A program made the position numbers and the translations under genes. A stretch of DNA of 64,000 nucleotides, from the NCBI RefSeq assembly GCF_022662195.1, contig NZ_JAKMCS010000001.1, forward strand, positions 62,001 through 126,000, in the 5' to 3' direction. Positions 17,393 through 26,273 of this stretch are shown here, in pieces (position 1 is the stretch's first letter; the number at the start of each line of letters is the position of its first letter). Source of the DNA: Aestuariivivens insulae. Lineage in GTDB: Bacteria > Bacteroidota > Bacteroidia > Flavobacteriales > Flavobacteriaceae. The notes under the pieces are model-generated. The model ran no database searches. It had not been told where the DNA came from and was given only the letters and a program-made list of their open reading frames with translations.

Positions 17393-18115
17393 ATGGACAG
17401 AAGAAAAAGTTTGAAATCGATTGTTTTGGGTTCTGTCGCTACAGGACTACTGGCAAATGGCTGTAAGCCAGAAAATGATGAAACTTTACCAATAAAAAAA
17501 GCCGTCCATGATCCCGTAAAGTGGCGTACCGAATATGAAAATCAGGAATTGGCCGATATCAAGGAGGAAGGCAGTTTTTTCAATGAATACCAAAAAGAAA
17601 CTATGGCTGTGCTTTGTGATATGATTTTGCCTTCAAGCGATCAGTTCAAAGGAGCCTCCGATGCCAATGTGGTAGACTTCATTGATTTCATGGCAAGGGA
17701 TTATGATTCGGAAAGTATACAAACGACATTATTGGGAGGTTTAATGTGGTTGGACCATGAAGCCAATATTAAGTGTGGTACAAGCTTTAAAATGGCCTCT
17801 GAAGCACAACGTAAGTCAATATTGGATGGAATTGCATATTATGACCCAGAAGTTTCGGAACGAGATCGTCCTTTTGAGGTAAACTTCTTTACCCTGGTGC
17901 GTAATCTTACAATGACGGGATTCTACACATCTAAAATTGGTATCGAGGAATTGGGCTATAAAGGAAATATGCCTAACGTTTGGGACGGAGTCCCTCAGGA
18001 TGTCTTGGATCAACATGGGGTTTCCTATGAGCCGGAATGGTTGGCCAAATGTGTTGATCAAAGCAAAAGAAATGTTATAGCCAAATGGGATGAGAATGGA
18101 AATCTGATCAGCTAA
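17393..18115 (+). CDS. Gluconate 2-dehydrogenase subunit 3-like small subunit
   Basis: A 240-residue protein starting 3 nt after the GMC gene. The N-terminus MDRRKSLKSIVLG is Tat-like, and LLANGC at 19-24 is a possible lipobox. The body shows the family pattern: a DMILPSSDQFKGASDANVV segment followed by a helical DFIDFMARDY region. Family members are partner subunits of GMC-type gluconate or glucoside-3 dehydrogenases and supply the export signal and assembly function. The pair therefore probably works in the periplasm, attached to the inner membrane. No haem motif (CxxCH) is present here. Confidence 0.8.
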   Translation: MDRRKSLKSIVLGSVATGLLANGCKPENDETLPIKKAVHDPVKWRTEYENQELADIKEEGSFFNEYQKETMAVLCDMILPSSDQFKGASDANVVDFIDFMARDYDSESIQTTLLGGLMWLDHEANIKCGTSFKMASEAQRKSILDGIAYYDPEVSERDRPFEVNFFTLVRNLTMTGFYTSKIGIEELGYKGNMPNVWDGVPQDVLDQHGVSYEPEWLAKCVDQSKRNVIAKWDENGNLIS

Positions 18116-18246
18116 AATGGTTTTTCTGATTTTCGACATTCTTGAATCTCTTCTGTCATAGTCTGTCGGGTTAAATTATAACTCTCTCAGAATCCGGTGA
18201 ACAAATGGAAAGGTAAAAGAATCGAACCTTAGATGAATTTAATATT

Positions 18247-19713
18247 ATGAGAATTACAGTATTAATGGTTTTTATGTTGATTATCTCGGGGTGTAGAGGT
18301 AAAAACCATCCCGATAATAATCAACAAATGCAGGAAATCCAACCCAAAGGTGCGGACAACATTGCCTATCAATGGAGCGAAATGGCCATCACCGCCACCG
18401 CAAACGATACTGAAATGTTCAAGCCAAGGCCTACGATTACCTCTAGGTTTTTGGGATTGATTTTTGTTTCCATCTTTGATGCGTGGTCCAGATATGATGA
18501 AAAAGCAATTCCGGTCTATCTTGATGGTGTGGAAAGACGCCCTTCGGATGAGCAAACTCTTAAGAACAAGGAAATCGCCATTAGCTATGCCGCTTACAGG
18601 GCCATGAATGAATATTATTATTCAGACCAAGAGCTTTTTACCAATTTTATGGTGGAGCTGGGCCTCGACCCAAACAACGAATCTTTGGACCCGACCACAC
18701 CCGAAGGGATTGGAAACTTGGCAGCAAAAGCGGTCATTGAAGCCAGAAAAGGTGATGGAGCCAATCAATATGGAGAGGAAGAAGGTTCCAATGGTGAGCC
18801 TTATTTTGATTATACCGGGTACGAGCCTGTAAACCCCGTAGATCAAAACAATGACCCCAACCGTTGGCAGCCCAAATATTTCTCTGACGGAAAAGGTGGA
18901 AAATTTGCCCCTGGATGTCTCACTCCTTTTTGGGACAAGGTAGAGCCTATTTCCTTAAAATCCGGAGACCAGTTCCGACCAGGTCCTCCTCCAAAAATAG
19001 GGTCCAAACAATTGGAGGAAGAGGTAAAGGAAGTCATTGAAATGCAGGCCAACCTTACCGATGAGCAAAAAGCATTGGTGGAGTTTATGCGTGATGGACC
19101 TCAATCTGTACAGCAGGCAGGGCACTGGTTAAAATTTGCCCAAGAAGTATCCATTAGAGATGACCATACGCTCGATGAAGACGTGAAAATGTTCTTCTAC
19201 AACCAAGTTGTGGCCATGGATGCATTTATCGCTTCATGGGACAGTAAAATGTACTATGATTTTGCCCGGCCTTTTGCCTTGGTTCATGAATACTATGACC
19301 AACAAAAGATAAAGGCATGGGGTGGCGTTGGCAAAGGCATGGTAGAGATGGATGGCAACCAATGGAGACCGTATTCGCCTGACACCTTTTTATGTCCTCC
19401 CTTCCCAAGTTATACCTCAGGACATAGCACCATTAGTGGCGGATGCGCCGAAGCTTTGAAACTATGGACGGGAAGCGATGAGTTTGGATCTGAAGTGGAA
19501 TTGGTTGCAGGTGCCATGACAGAACCAGACAACTTGGGGGATACCGTAACATTAAAATTCCCAACCTTTAGTAAAACCGCGGAAATGGCCGGGATATCGA
19601 GAGTATTGGGCGGCTATCACATTCAAGCGGATAATATTGCTGGTTTGGAACTGGGACGTGATGTGGCCCGAGAGGCTTGGCAGTTTTACCAATATCATTT
19701 AGGAGTGAACTAG
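18247..19713 (+). CDS. Vanadium-dependent haloperoxidase/PAP2-related lipoprotein
   Basis: A 488-residue lipoprotein: LMVFMLIISGC gives an ideal lipobox (ISGC). All three parts of the vanadate/phosphate-binding signature are present: K334-x6-R341-P342 (KMYYDFARP), PSYTSGH at 387-393, and S451-R452-x5-H458 (SRVLGGYH). The middle motif has two residues inserted compared with PSGH, as in a large bacterial subgroup annotated as vanadium haloperoxidases. Such proteins may be haloperoxidases or acid phosphatases, which share this site; sequence alone does not decide. It follows the GMC pair after 131 nt in the same direction. A peroxide-using enzyme next to a flavo-oxidoreductase is suggestive but unproven. 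Confidence 0.78.
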   Translation: MRITVLMVFMLIISGCRGKNHPDNNQQMQEIQPKGADNIAYQWSEMAITATANDTEMFKPRPTITSRFLGLIFVSIFDAWSRYDEKAIPVYLDGVERRPSDEQTLKNKEIAISYAAYRAMNEYYYSDQELFTNFMVELGLDPNNESLDPTTPEGIGNLAAKAVIEARKGDGANQYGEEEGSNGEPYFDYTGYEPVNPVDQNNDPNRWQPKYFSDGKGGKFAPGCLTPFWDKVEPISLKSGDQFRPGPPPKIGSKQLEEEVKEVIEMQANLTDEQKALVEFMRDGPQSVQQAGHWLKFAQEVSIRDDHTLDEDVKMFFYNQVVAMDAFIASWDSKMYYDFARPFALVHEYYDQQKIKAWGGVGKGMVEMDGNQWRPYSPDTFLCPPFPSYTSGHSTISGGCAEALKLWTGSDEFGSEVELVAGAMTEPDNLGDTVTLKFPTFSKTAEMAGISRVLGGYHIQADNIAGLELGRDVAREAWQFYQYHLGVN

Positions 19714-20086
19714 ATTCCAATAGTTCTGTCAATCTGTAACAAAGGTTTTATCCTATATGCCACTAGCATCAGATTCATTAAATATGGAAACAAAAAACAC
19801 TGTTTTCATAAAGCCTTTGGAAACCGTAAAAACTTTATTAATCAATTCAGGATAATTGAAATCAGCAACTATAGTTAAAATAAATTAATCATTGGATAAT
19901 AATACGTTAAATATTTGCGGTAATACATCTTAATTTTAGCTATTGATTTGCTTACTGGTAAACAGATATACTCTATTTAAAGTATTGATATTTCAGTGAG
20001 ATTGGGCTAAACTTAACCTAAGTCAATAGCCCGTCCCGTCAAAAATGAATTCACTAACTGTAGTTAAAGCATAACAGGACAATAAT
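19714..20086. other. AT-rich intergenic gap, no gene seen
   Basis: A stretch of 373 nt with no supportable ORF, repeat or RNA. It must hold the end of the haloperoxidase transcript and the promoter of the next glycosidase gene. No clear T-tract hairpin was found. TTTG at about 19914 and TAATTTTA at about 19931 look like the two halves of a Bacteroidota promoter, but their spacing is too short to call. Confidence 0.35.
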
Positions 20087-22393
20087 ATGATTGAAACAAT
20101 AAAAGCATTACCGCTAACCTTCTTTTTGTTGTGTTTGGTACTGCTATCATATAATTGTAAGCATAGTCCAAGCACAAAGAATAAAATTGAAGATATAATT
20201 CCTTCACTAGATGAAGTTTCGGGCATTTGGATGTCAACCGATACCATGGCTATTGAACCTTCAATTCGTAATTTTCGTGGAATGGCTTTACTCAATAGGG
20301 ATATTACATCAGTAAGTTGGTTTGTTTCGGCCCCATATTCAGGTGGACATCACACTGGAACCTTGAAAATAAATGACAAAACACCGGAAGCTACATTGTT
20401 TCGTTGGCAACCCTATCAGGCACTTAGGAAAGGAATGATTGATAGTTTGTCCATAGGTAGCTCCACACGAATGATGGTAGAAGACGATGCTATTCTCTGG
20501 GCAGTTGAAATCAAAAATAAACACAAGACAAGAAAAAGGGTTCATGTCGATTTGGACATGATAGGATATATCAGTCAATATAACGAAGGTGATTGGAAAT
20601 GGTGGTATCCATATCCAGACTGGAACGGAGAAAGGACAGAAGAGCGGAATCCGAAATTAGATAGCATGCGTTTGCAAATTCCAGAGGATTCTTATAAGAA
20701 TACAAAGGGATGGCCGACCGATGAAGAAGTATTGAACTCCAAGCACTATAAGGCCACTATTCAAAACCAGGCAATTCTTATTCAGGACAAAAACACACCT
20801 GCAGTAAGTGCCTTCAGCTTGGTGACAAAACCAGATGCTATTCAATCCATGAACTCAGGAGGTAAAGCCACATGGAACTTTGAATTGGATCCTGGAGAAT
20901 CAAAAGTAATCAAGTATTTTATGACCTATGGGGATAATATAGATTATATGATGGGTAAGGTTGATGAGTGGTCTCTACATTTTGATCAATCATTTAATGC
21001 CATCAAAAACGAGTGGGAGAAGAAATGGCAGCAATTGTTCACGCCCAATAATGCTTTGGTTTCAGGTAGTTTTCCTATTTTGGAGACCACCGATCAAGAG
21101 GTGAAAAGAGTGTATTATATGGGGCCATTGACGATGTTATATTTGCTCAATACCAATTTGAAGCAGCATGAAAGAGTTTATTTGACTGGTGGTCCCCGAT
21201 GGGGTGCAACCACCACTTTTTTTTGGGATATTGCAATTTGGTCGGATTTGTGGGCACTCGTCGACCCAAAGATGATGAAAGAACATATCAAGTCTTGGAT
21301 AAAGATAGATCCCAATCTTTCCTATGGGCAAGATAATCTAAACGGTAACGGGGTTGGAAATGGATATTCTGCCAATTATTGGTGCCTGTTCAAAATCATA
21401 CGGGACTATTTGGTGACAACTGGAGATTATACGTTTTTGGATGAGGTGATTGGAGGTAAAACCTTGTTACAGCATATGGAGGAATATGCCTTGAATTGGC
21501 AAAATCTTTCTAACTATGGTCAACCTGGATACGAAAGCGAATTGTACAAACTGGCTGATTTTGGCCCAGATGCGTGGAATCTGTTAGAATGTGTCCCAAC
21601 ATACAAACATATAGTCCCTTCATTTAATATAGGGTATGTATGGATGATGCGGGAGACTGCTAAAATCCATAAACAAAGGGGGAATGAAGAAAAGGCTGAT
21701 AAATTGGAGATACTTGCAAATGAGATGACCGAAGATATTCTTCAATTATATGCGGGCAATGGTGCTTGGAACAGTCTTTACCCCAACAATAAAAAAGTGG
21801 AGGTTCGCCACGTATTGGATTTTATTTATTTTGGAAAGTTCCTTGCAGACGATGTAAGTCCGGATATCAAAAAGGAAATGATGGATTTCTTCAATAGGGA
21901 ATTGCGAACCAACAATTGGATGAGGGCCCAGTCATTAAATGACATCGCTGCGGATTTTTCCGACCGCCCCGACCATGGGCCATTGGGGAGTTTCGATGGA
22001 TGGATTCCAGAAGCAATGGATGCTATGGATAAAATGGGTTATACGGAGGCCGCTTTGAGGTTTTATAGGGACATTGAACCTGTGACATACGAAGGTGGTT
22101 GGGCGCAGGCCAGAGAATTATGGGGAGAAAATAAATTGAATAAATTGGCCAGAGTACGCATTGCTGAACGTGGGTGGAACAATAGAGAGAGTTCATCCGG
22201 AATTGGGATATCCCAAGCTGTTATTAGAAACTTCTTTGGCTTTAACCCGCAGTTTGATGGTAAAATTATTGAGGATAAAAAAAGATGGCCATTTAATGGA
22301 GAAAGTGAGTTGCATCATGTATACTATAGAGGAGCCTATTATACCATTAAATTTAAGGATGGCAAGCCGGTACTCTTTCCTGAATCACATTAA
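20087..22393 (+). CDS. (Alpha/alpha)6-barrel glycosidase-like, exported
   Basis: A 768-residue protein with an N-terminal hydrophobic signal (LTFFLLCLVLLSYNC) and a weak lipobox. The N-terminal third is beta-rich and the rest looks like a six-hairpin catalytic barrel: GGPRWGATTTFFWDIAIWSD, a hallmark-like segment of GH63/GH37-related enzymes, then DFGPDAWNLLE and RPDHGPLGSFDGWIPE. The acidic residues in FWD and in the SFDGW segment are candidate catalytic residues. I cannot place it in a specific GH family. Given the locus, an alpha-mannoside or related glycoside is a plausible substrate. It is the last gene of the carbohydrate region; after it base composition drops and repeats begin. Confidence 0.6.
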   Translation: MIETIKALPLTFFLLCLVLLSYNCKHSPSTKNKIEDIIPSLDEVSGIWMSTDTMAIEPSIRNFRGMALLNRDITSVSWFVSAPYSGGHHTGTLKINDKTPEATLFRWQPYQALRKGMIDSLSIGSSTRMMVEDDAILWAVEIKNKHKTRKRVHVDLDMIGYISQYNEGDWKWWYPYPDWNGERTEERNPKLDSMRLQIPEDSYKNTKGWPTDEEVLNSKHYKATIQNQAILIQDKNTPAVSAFSLVTKPDAIQSMNSGGKATWNFELDPGESKVIKYFMTYGDNIDYMMGKVDEWSLHFDQSFNAIKNEWEKKWQQLFTPNNALVSGSFPILETTDQEVKRVYYMGPLTMLYLLNTNLKQHERVYLTGGPRWGATTTFFWDIAIWSDLWALVDPKMMKEHIKSWIKIDPNLSYGQDNLNGNGVGNGYSANYWCLFKIIRDYLVTTGDYTFLDEVIGGKTLLQHMEEYALNWQNLSNYGQPGYESELYKLADFGPDAWNLLECVPTYKHIVPSFNIGYVWMMRETAKIHKQRGNEEKADKLEILANEMTEDILQLYAGNGAWNSLYPNNKKVEVRHVLDFIYFGKFLADDVSPDIKKEMMDFFNRELRTNNWMRAQSLNDIAADFSDRPDHGPLGSFDGWIPEAMDAMDKMGYTEAALRFYRDIEPVTYEGGWAQARELWGENKLNKLARVRIAERGWNNRESSSGIGISQAVIRNFFGFNPQFDGKIIEDKKRWPFNGESELHHVYYRGAYYTIKFKDGKPVLFPESH

Positions 22394-22601
22394 ATTGACT
22401 TTACAATCAATGTGCGGTAAAATCAGGGTAGATCGCCTTGCCAAGTTATTGATCTTAAGTATAGCATGTATAATCTGTTAGAGCAACAAATAGAACTGAT
22501 TGATTAGAAATGAATAATAGCTACAGTTTAACTAATATTTTGGAGGGCTCCGCACCTTAAATGTTCCAATGGTGCTTCATTTGAAAAAAATCAAAATTGT
22601 A

Positions 22602-22632
22602 TTTGTTTAGAATATCACAAATCCTATATTTG
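22602..22632 (+). promoter_or_regulatory. Bacteroidota housekeeping promoter (-33/-7)
   Basis: TTTG at 22602-22605 and TATATTTG at 22625-22632, with 19 nt between TTG and the -7 box, is a full match to the Bacteroidota consensus. Transcription would start near 22640 and meet the terminator at 22780-22806 after about 165 nt. The only recognisable thing in between is the tRNA 3' fragment, so this is probably the leftover promoter of a tRNA unit or the promoter of a small RNA. Confidence 0.6.
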
Positions 22633-22742
22633 CAGTGCGAAGTTATTTTGACATAAATTAAATGATATATAAGTTCACAAATCGTCAACATGAGATGTGA
22701 ACTCTGGTGATGGGGCCAATTTTATAGGGTCTAAGCGTATAT

Positions 22743-22766
22743 GGTTCGAGTCCCGTCCAGACCGCA
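22743..22766 (+). pseudogene. 3' fragment of a tRNA gene (tRNA-Asp-like)
   Basis: GGTTCGAGTCCCGTCCAGACC followed by GCA matches the end of a tRNA gene: 3' part of the T stem, T loop TTCGAGT, 3' T-stem strand CCCGT and acceptor strand CCAGACC. The 5' T-stem strand upstream (TATGG) no longer pairs with CCCGT, and no D arm, anticodon arm or 5' acceptor (expected GGTCTGG) is present, so it is not functional. From memory of Bacteroidota tRNAs the acceptor and T-arm are tRNA-Asp-like. tRNA 3' ends are classic integration sites, and part of this sequence recurs at 28467-28479. Confidence 0.65.
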
Positions 22767-22872
22767 AGATTGCAAAGAAGCTTCAACGCAGGTTGAGGCT
22801 TTTTTTAGCTAAAATTTAGTTGTGTTGTTTGATAAGCCTTAGGGTTTGTCAATGTATGGTTGAGATGCTGAA
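22752..22872 (+). repeat. Repeat A, copy 1 (tRNA 3' end plus trailer)
   Basis: A 121-nt unit that begins inside the tRNA fragment (CCCGTCCAGACCG), includes the terminator, and ends GGTTGAGATGCTGAA. It is nearly identical to 28467-28586 (120 nt) and partly to 26035-26120, all in the same orientation. The three copies bracket two groups of genes. Confidence 0.85.
22780..22806 (+). terminator. Rho-independent terminator after the tRNA fragment
   Basis: GCTTCAAC, loop GCAG, GTTGAGGC, then seven T. The stem is 8 bp (one G-T pair) and can extend with A-T pairs. The same hairpin recurs in the repeat copies at 26035 and 28495. Confidence 0.75.
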
Positions 22873-22889
22873 TATAAATTCAGTGCTAG

Positions 22890-22945
22890 CCAATGGAAAG
22901 CTTTCCTTTTTTCTGTGAAGAAAATTGGGATGCTTTTTTGTTTTG
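22890..22945 (+). repeat. Repeat B, copy 1
   Basis: Begins CCAATGGAAAGCTTTCC, contains the 12-bp palindrome GGAAAGCTTTCC, then GAAAATTGGGATGC and a T-run with TTTTGGGG. CCAAT and ATTGG can pair to enclose the inner palindrome. Related copies are at 29293-29365 and 29740-29796. Confidence 0.7.
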
Positions 22946-22960
22946 GGGGTTTCAATTTGG

Positions 22961-25771
22961 TTAACGAGGGTCGTCACTAATTTTGTACTTAATCATCTCT
23001 TGGTTTTCATGGTAGTAAATGTTGAAACCGATTCCAAAATACAAGGAATCTCCATTACCCCAAACGGCATGTTTCCCTGCTTTAAAAAGCATTGGTGTTT
23101 TTTCCGTCCAAGTCTTAGTGTTTAAATTATAGGCATATAAATTGAAAACAGGTTGAGAAGCATACTCGAACCCTCCGCTTAAGTAAAGTACATCGTTATA
23201 CACGTATAAATTATTTTTGTAATGATATTTTATGTCCTTTGGAAAGCCAATATCTTCCCACGAATTGTTTGCAGTATTAAATACTTGGATGTTTTGGTCT
23301 CTTGGGTCAAAATATATCTTCCCATCATGATAGTATAGTGCGTCTCCAAGGGCACTACTTCTTATAGGGTAGTTTGGTTGACTTGGAGTTTCAATAGTAT
23401 GATCTAATAAATTATACTTAATAAATGATGTCACATAGCCTTCCGATTGATCTTCAATAAAAAGAAAGGCTTCGTTCTCGGAGGTTACAAAAGAAAATAA
23501 AATATAAGTGTTGTCGTTGCCTAGAGATAATTCTATTGGCGTTTCCCATGTTTTTTGTATCATGTCATATACAAGAAGGTTGTTTCCATATGGGATGTAG
23601 ATTTTATTGTCAACCGTGGATATGTATTTGTTGCCATTGGAGTTTGTATAACCGCCGTAAGGAAAGCTAGGCTCATAAGTTTCCCAAATGGAATTGAGTT
23701 CATTAAACTGAAATATACCATAATGGTTGAAGAAGTAAAGTTTTCCGTTAAATTCGAAATGCGTGCTGCTAGTGTGGAATTGACTATGAAGTTGATAATT
23801 TTCTAATCTAGAATAAGGTTCAATTCCGTTAATTGAACCAACGTTTATAACTTCTGGTCCATAGTGGATGGTCACAGGCATGTTCTGTTTTAGTGGTGTG
23901 TGGTAGGGGAGCTTAAAACTAACCTGGTTTTTTGATGCGTGAATAATATCGCACCAAATACCATCCACCTTTAAGGTATAGCCATATTTGTTTTCTAGAT
24001 TATTTCCATTTATGGTAAATATATCTAATTCTCTAACACCCGAAGTCATGGAAAGTCCGGTTGTTGTTATTGCCTTTATGTTAAAGGTGATTTCATTTGA
24101 AAATTGCCCTCCAGTTTTAACTTTTAAAGTATGAACACCAGAAGGTATATTTTCAGGAATTCGAAATCTTATATTTTTATTATAACTAGTATAAGCTGAT
24201 GTGCCTGGGTTTTCAATTAACTCATCATCAATATATACACCACATACTCTATTGTAGCCAAAATCCAATCCAGTTAATTCAATGTATTCACCATGTAAAA
24301 AGGAACTTCCGTTAATGGAATTAATTGTTGGAGCATAAATGCCTATATCATGATTATCCGAACCATAACTGGATTCAATGTTGATATTTAAAACACCAGT
24401 GCCGTTAAAAATATAATAGGAATATAATTTGTCGGTTTCTAACCAATCAGTTAGGGGTAGACTTATATTGCCTTCACTATCAACATTTGTAAAGGTATTG
24501 CCATATCTAAGTGATACTCCACCAACAGTTATGTTGCCACTAGATCCTGCAATAAAATATTTTGTTTTTAATGTTACTGTATCATTGGCTAAATGATAAT
24601 TAGGTTTATCAACAGAAAGTATTTCTGGAGGTAACATGGTGATATCTTCAATAATTTCAAAACTACCAGATTTTAACACTAATTTAGGGGAAGGATCTTC
24701 AAAATACTTATCAATAATGACTTTAACTTCACCAATTGATGAACTTAATATTCTTTGGGATTTTCCACCTACTAATACATCCAGTGCTTTGTTTGGTTGT
24801 AATAAATAGTTGCCCTTAATGGTAAGTGTGTCGAGAAACCCAGTGTTTCTTTTGTCTATCTCTATTATGTTAGGAGATGTACTTTGGTAAAAACTTTTCT
24901 TTTCAATAATGGTATCGAGCACTTTTATTTTTAGATCAAGTAATCCGCTAGGTAACCCTTCGGGTATTGTTATTTCTAATTTATCAATATCTAAGCGTTG
25001 CTTGTTTATTTGTGTTTCTACATCATTAATCCATACGGTACTTATTTGGGAATGGAAATTTTTACCATAAATAAAATAATTATCGTCAACATATGCTTCG
25101 GTAGAAGAGATTGAATCTAAAAAAGGAGGGTTAATTATAAATAAACTTTCAATAAGGGTGTCTACACCGCAATTTTTTAACGTAGGTTCCAGTTTGGATT
25201 TATTAATATTTGGCGAAACTATAGCTTTGATAAGACTATCTGATTCGAATATAACGTTTTGGTAACTTTCCCCTAAAAGAAATCTAGTCGGGCTGTCTGG
25301 AAGTGATAAACAAAAATTTTCTCCTTTTATAGAAATTGTATCATAAACAAATCCCTTTTTTGGAGTAAAATCTTTGATTTTAATGTTTATATCGATATTA
25401 CTAATAAAATCAAGTGTGTCTCCATGGATTATTTGATTTTGAACTTGGGTATATGGAAATACCTTATACGTTTCTCCTTTTACAATGCCAGAACTAATTA
25501 TGGTTTCAAAACTACTAGCTTTTAATTCTCCTTGTTCAACTTTCTTAACTAGTAAATTTTCATGTAGAACAAAAACGCCATGACTTTCAAAAGCTATATT
25601 ATTGTAGCCTTGAATATTAAGCTGGGTTTTTGTTTTTACACCACTTTCAGTATTGTCTTCAATAGAAAATGAGGTTATTTCCACTTTCTTATAGACTTCT
25701 TTGGTGTTGGAATCATCTACTTGGCAGGAAATAAAAAAAATAAACAGTACTAATAATGGATTTCTAAGCAT
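22961..25771 (-). CDS. IPT/TIG-domain and kelch-like surface lipoprotein
   Basis: The start is taken as ATG at 25771 (MLRNPLLVLFIFFISC), giving 936 residues with a lipoprotein signal (ISC); an upstream TTG at 25828 would put 19 charged residues before the signal and is unlikely. The middle shows repeated IPT/TIG-type immunoglobulin-like units (for example NYHLANDTVTLK, ITTTGLSMTSGVRELDIFTINGNNL). The C-terminal 300 residues are a propeller of kelch type (FNELNSIWETYEP, LLVYDMIQKTWETP, VFNTANNSWEDIG, YNLNTKTWTEKTP). There are no catalytic motifs and no T9SS sorting domain. It is probably an outer-surface binding or adhesive lipoprotein. It is clearly AT-richer than region 1 and lies between repeat copies 1 and 2 on the opposite strand to its neighbours. 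Confidence 0.8.
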   Translation of the reverse strand: MLRNPLLVLFIFFISCQVDDSNTKEVYKKVEITSFSIEDNTESGVKTKTQLNIQGYNNIAFESHGVFVLHENLLVKKVEQGELKASSFETIISSGIVKGETYKVFPYTQVQNQIIHGDTLDFISNIDINIKIKDFTPKKGFVYDTISIKGENFCLSLPDSPTRFLLGESYQNVIFESDSLIKAIVSPNINKSKLEPTLKNCGVDTLIESLFIINPPFLDSISSTEAYVDDNYFIYGKNFHSQISTVWINDVETQINKQRLDIDKLEITIPEGLPSGLLDLKIKVLDTIIEKKSFYQSTSPNIIEIDKRNTGFLDTLTIKGNYLLQPNKALDVLVGGKSQRILSSSIGEVKVIIDKYFEDPSPKLVLKSGSFEIIEDITMLPPEILSVDKPNYHLANDTVTLKTKYFIAGSSGNITVGGVSLRYGNTFTNVDSEGNISLPLTDWLETDKLYSYYIFNGTGVLNINIESSYGSDNHDIGIYAPTINSINGSSFLHGEYIELTGLDFGYNRVCGVYIDDELIENPGTSAYTSYNKNIRFRIPENIPSGVHTLKVKTGGQFSNEITFNIKAITTTGLSMTSGVRELDIFTINGNNLENKYGYTLKVDGIWCDIIHASKNQVSFKLPYHTPLKQNMPVTIHYGPEVINVGSINGIEPYSRLENYQLHSQFHTSSTHFEFNGKLYFFNHYGIFQFNELNSIWETYEPSFPYGGYTNSNGNKYISTVDNKIYIPYGNNLLVYDMIQKTWETPIELSLGNDNTYILFSFVTSENEAFLFIEDQSEGYVTSFIKYNLLDHTIETPSQPNYPIRSSALGDALYYHDGKIYFDPRDQNIQVFNTANNSWEDIGFPKDIKYHYKNNLYVYNDVLYLSGGFEYASQPVFNLYAYNLNTKTWTEKTPMLFKAGKHAVWGNGDSLYFGIGFNIYYHENQEMIKYKISDDPR

Positions 25772-25828
25772 AGGATTTTTCTTCTTAAACAAAGCTAATT
25801 TATTTTTTGATATTTTAAACTTTAACAA

Positions 25829-26034
25829 ATGAAAAACAACATTTTGTTTTCAATTAATAAAAGTAAACTCAACAGTAAAAAAGCAATAGTCTACATAGGT
25901 CTAACAAAAATGTTTCAGTAAATGTTTTTATACAGTAAAAGGGTAGGAAAAGATATAATAGAAAGAAAAGGTCCGATAGTCATATGTTATGAGTTTCTTT
26001 ATTGTTTCATTGTTATTTAACAAGTCTAAATATA
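25829..26034. other. Promoter-side gap of the IPT/kelch lipoprotein
   Basis: AT-rich sequence between the lipoprotein start and repeat A copy 2. It should contain the promoter of the minus-strand gene. No clear motif seen. Confidence 0.3.
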
Positions 26035-26120
26035 TTCAACGCAAGTTGAGGCTTTTTTTAGCTAAAGATTAGTTGTGTTGTTTGGTAAGCCTTAGGGTTT
26101 ATCAATGTATGGTTGAGATG
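26035..26120 (+). repeat. Repeat A, copy 2 (truncated at both ends)
   Basis: Starts at TTCAACGCAAGTTGAGGC (terminator hairpin) and runs to GGTTGAGATG; it lacks the tRNA-derived part. Directly after GAGATG comes TTTTTTTGTTTT, the tail of repeat B. In copy 1 these two pieces are about 60 nt apart and each is preceded by GATG, so this copy looks like a deletion product between the two GATG tetranucleotides. Confidence 0.75.
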
Positions 26121-26273
26121 TTTTTTTGTTTTTTAGCATTTTGTAATTGGATCATTTCTTTAATTAAGGTGTCCAATAAGGTGTGCTTTAAATCTTAAAA
26201 GGTGCATTGAAATTATAAAGTTTTTCCTATAATTGTTTAAATTAGGCCTGTTAATTTATATTGTCAAGAATAC

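Noticed and set aside
19714-20086. Small RNA or riboswitch in the gap before the glycosidase gene
   Set aside because: No conserved riboswitch core or clear promoter-terminator pair could be seen.
20023-20295. Minus-strand ORF over the start of the glycosidase gene
   Set aside because: It overlaps a convincing exported glycosidase in another frame and has no recognisable family.
22743-22766. Intact tRNA gene
   Set aside because: Only the 3' 24 nt fit; the 5' T-stem strand does not pair and no D arm, anticodon arm or 5' acceptor is present.
25772-25828. Upstream TTG start of the IPT/kelch lipoprotein
   Set aside because: It would place a charged stretch before the lipoprotein signal; the ATG at 25771 gives a normal signal peptide.
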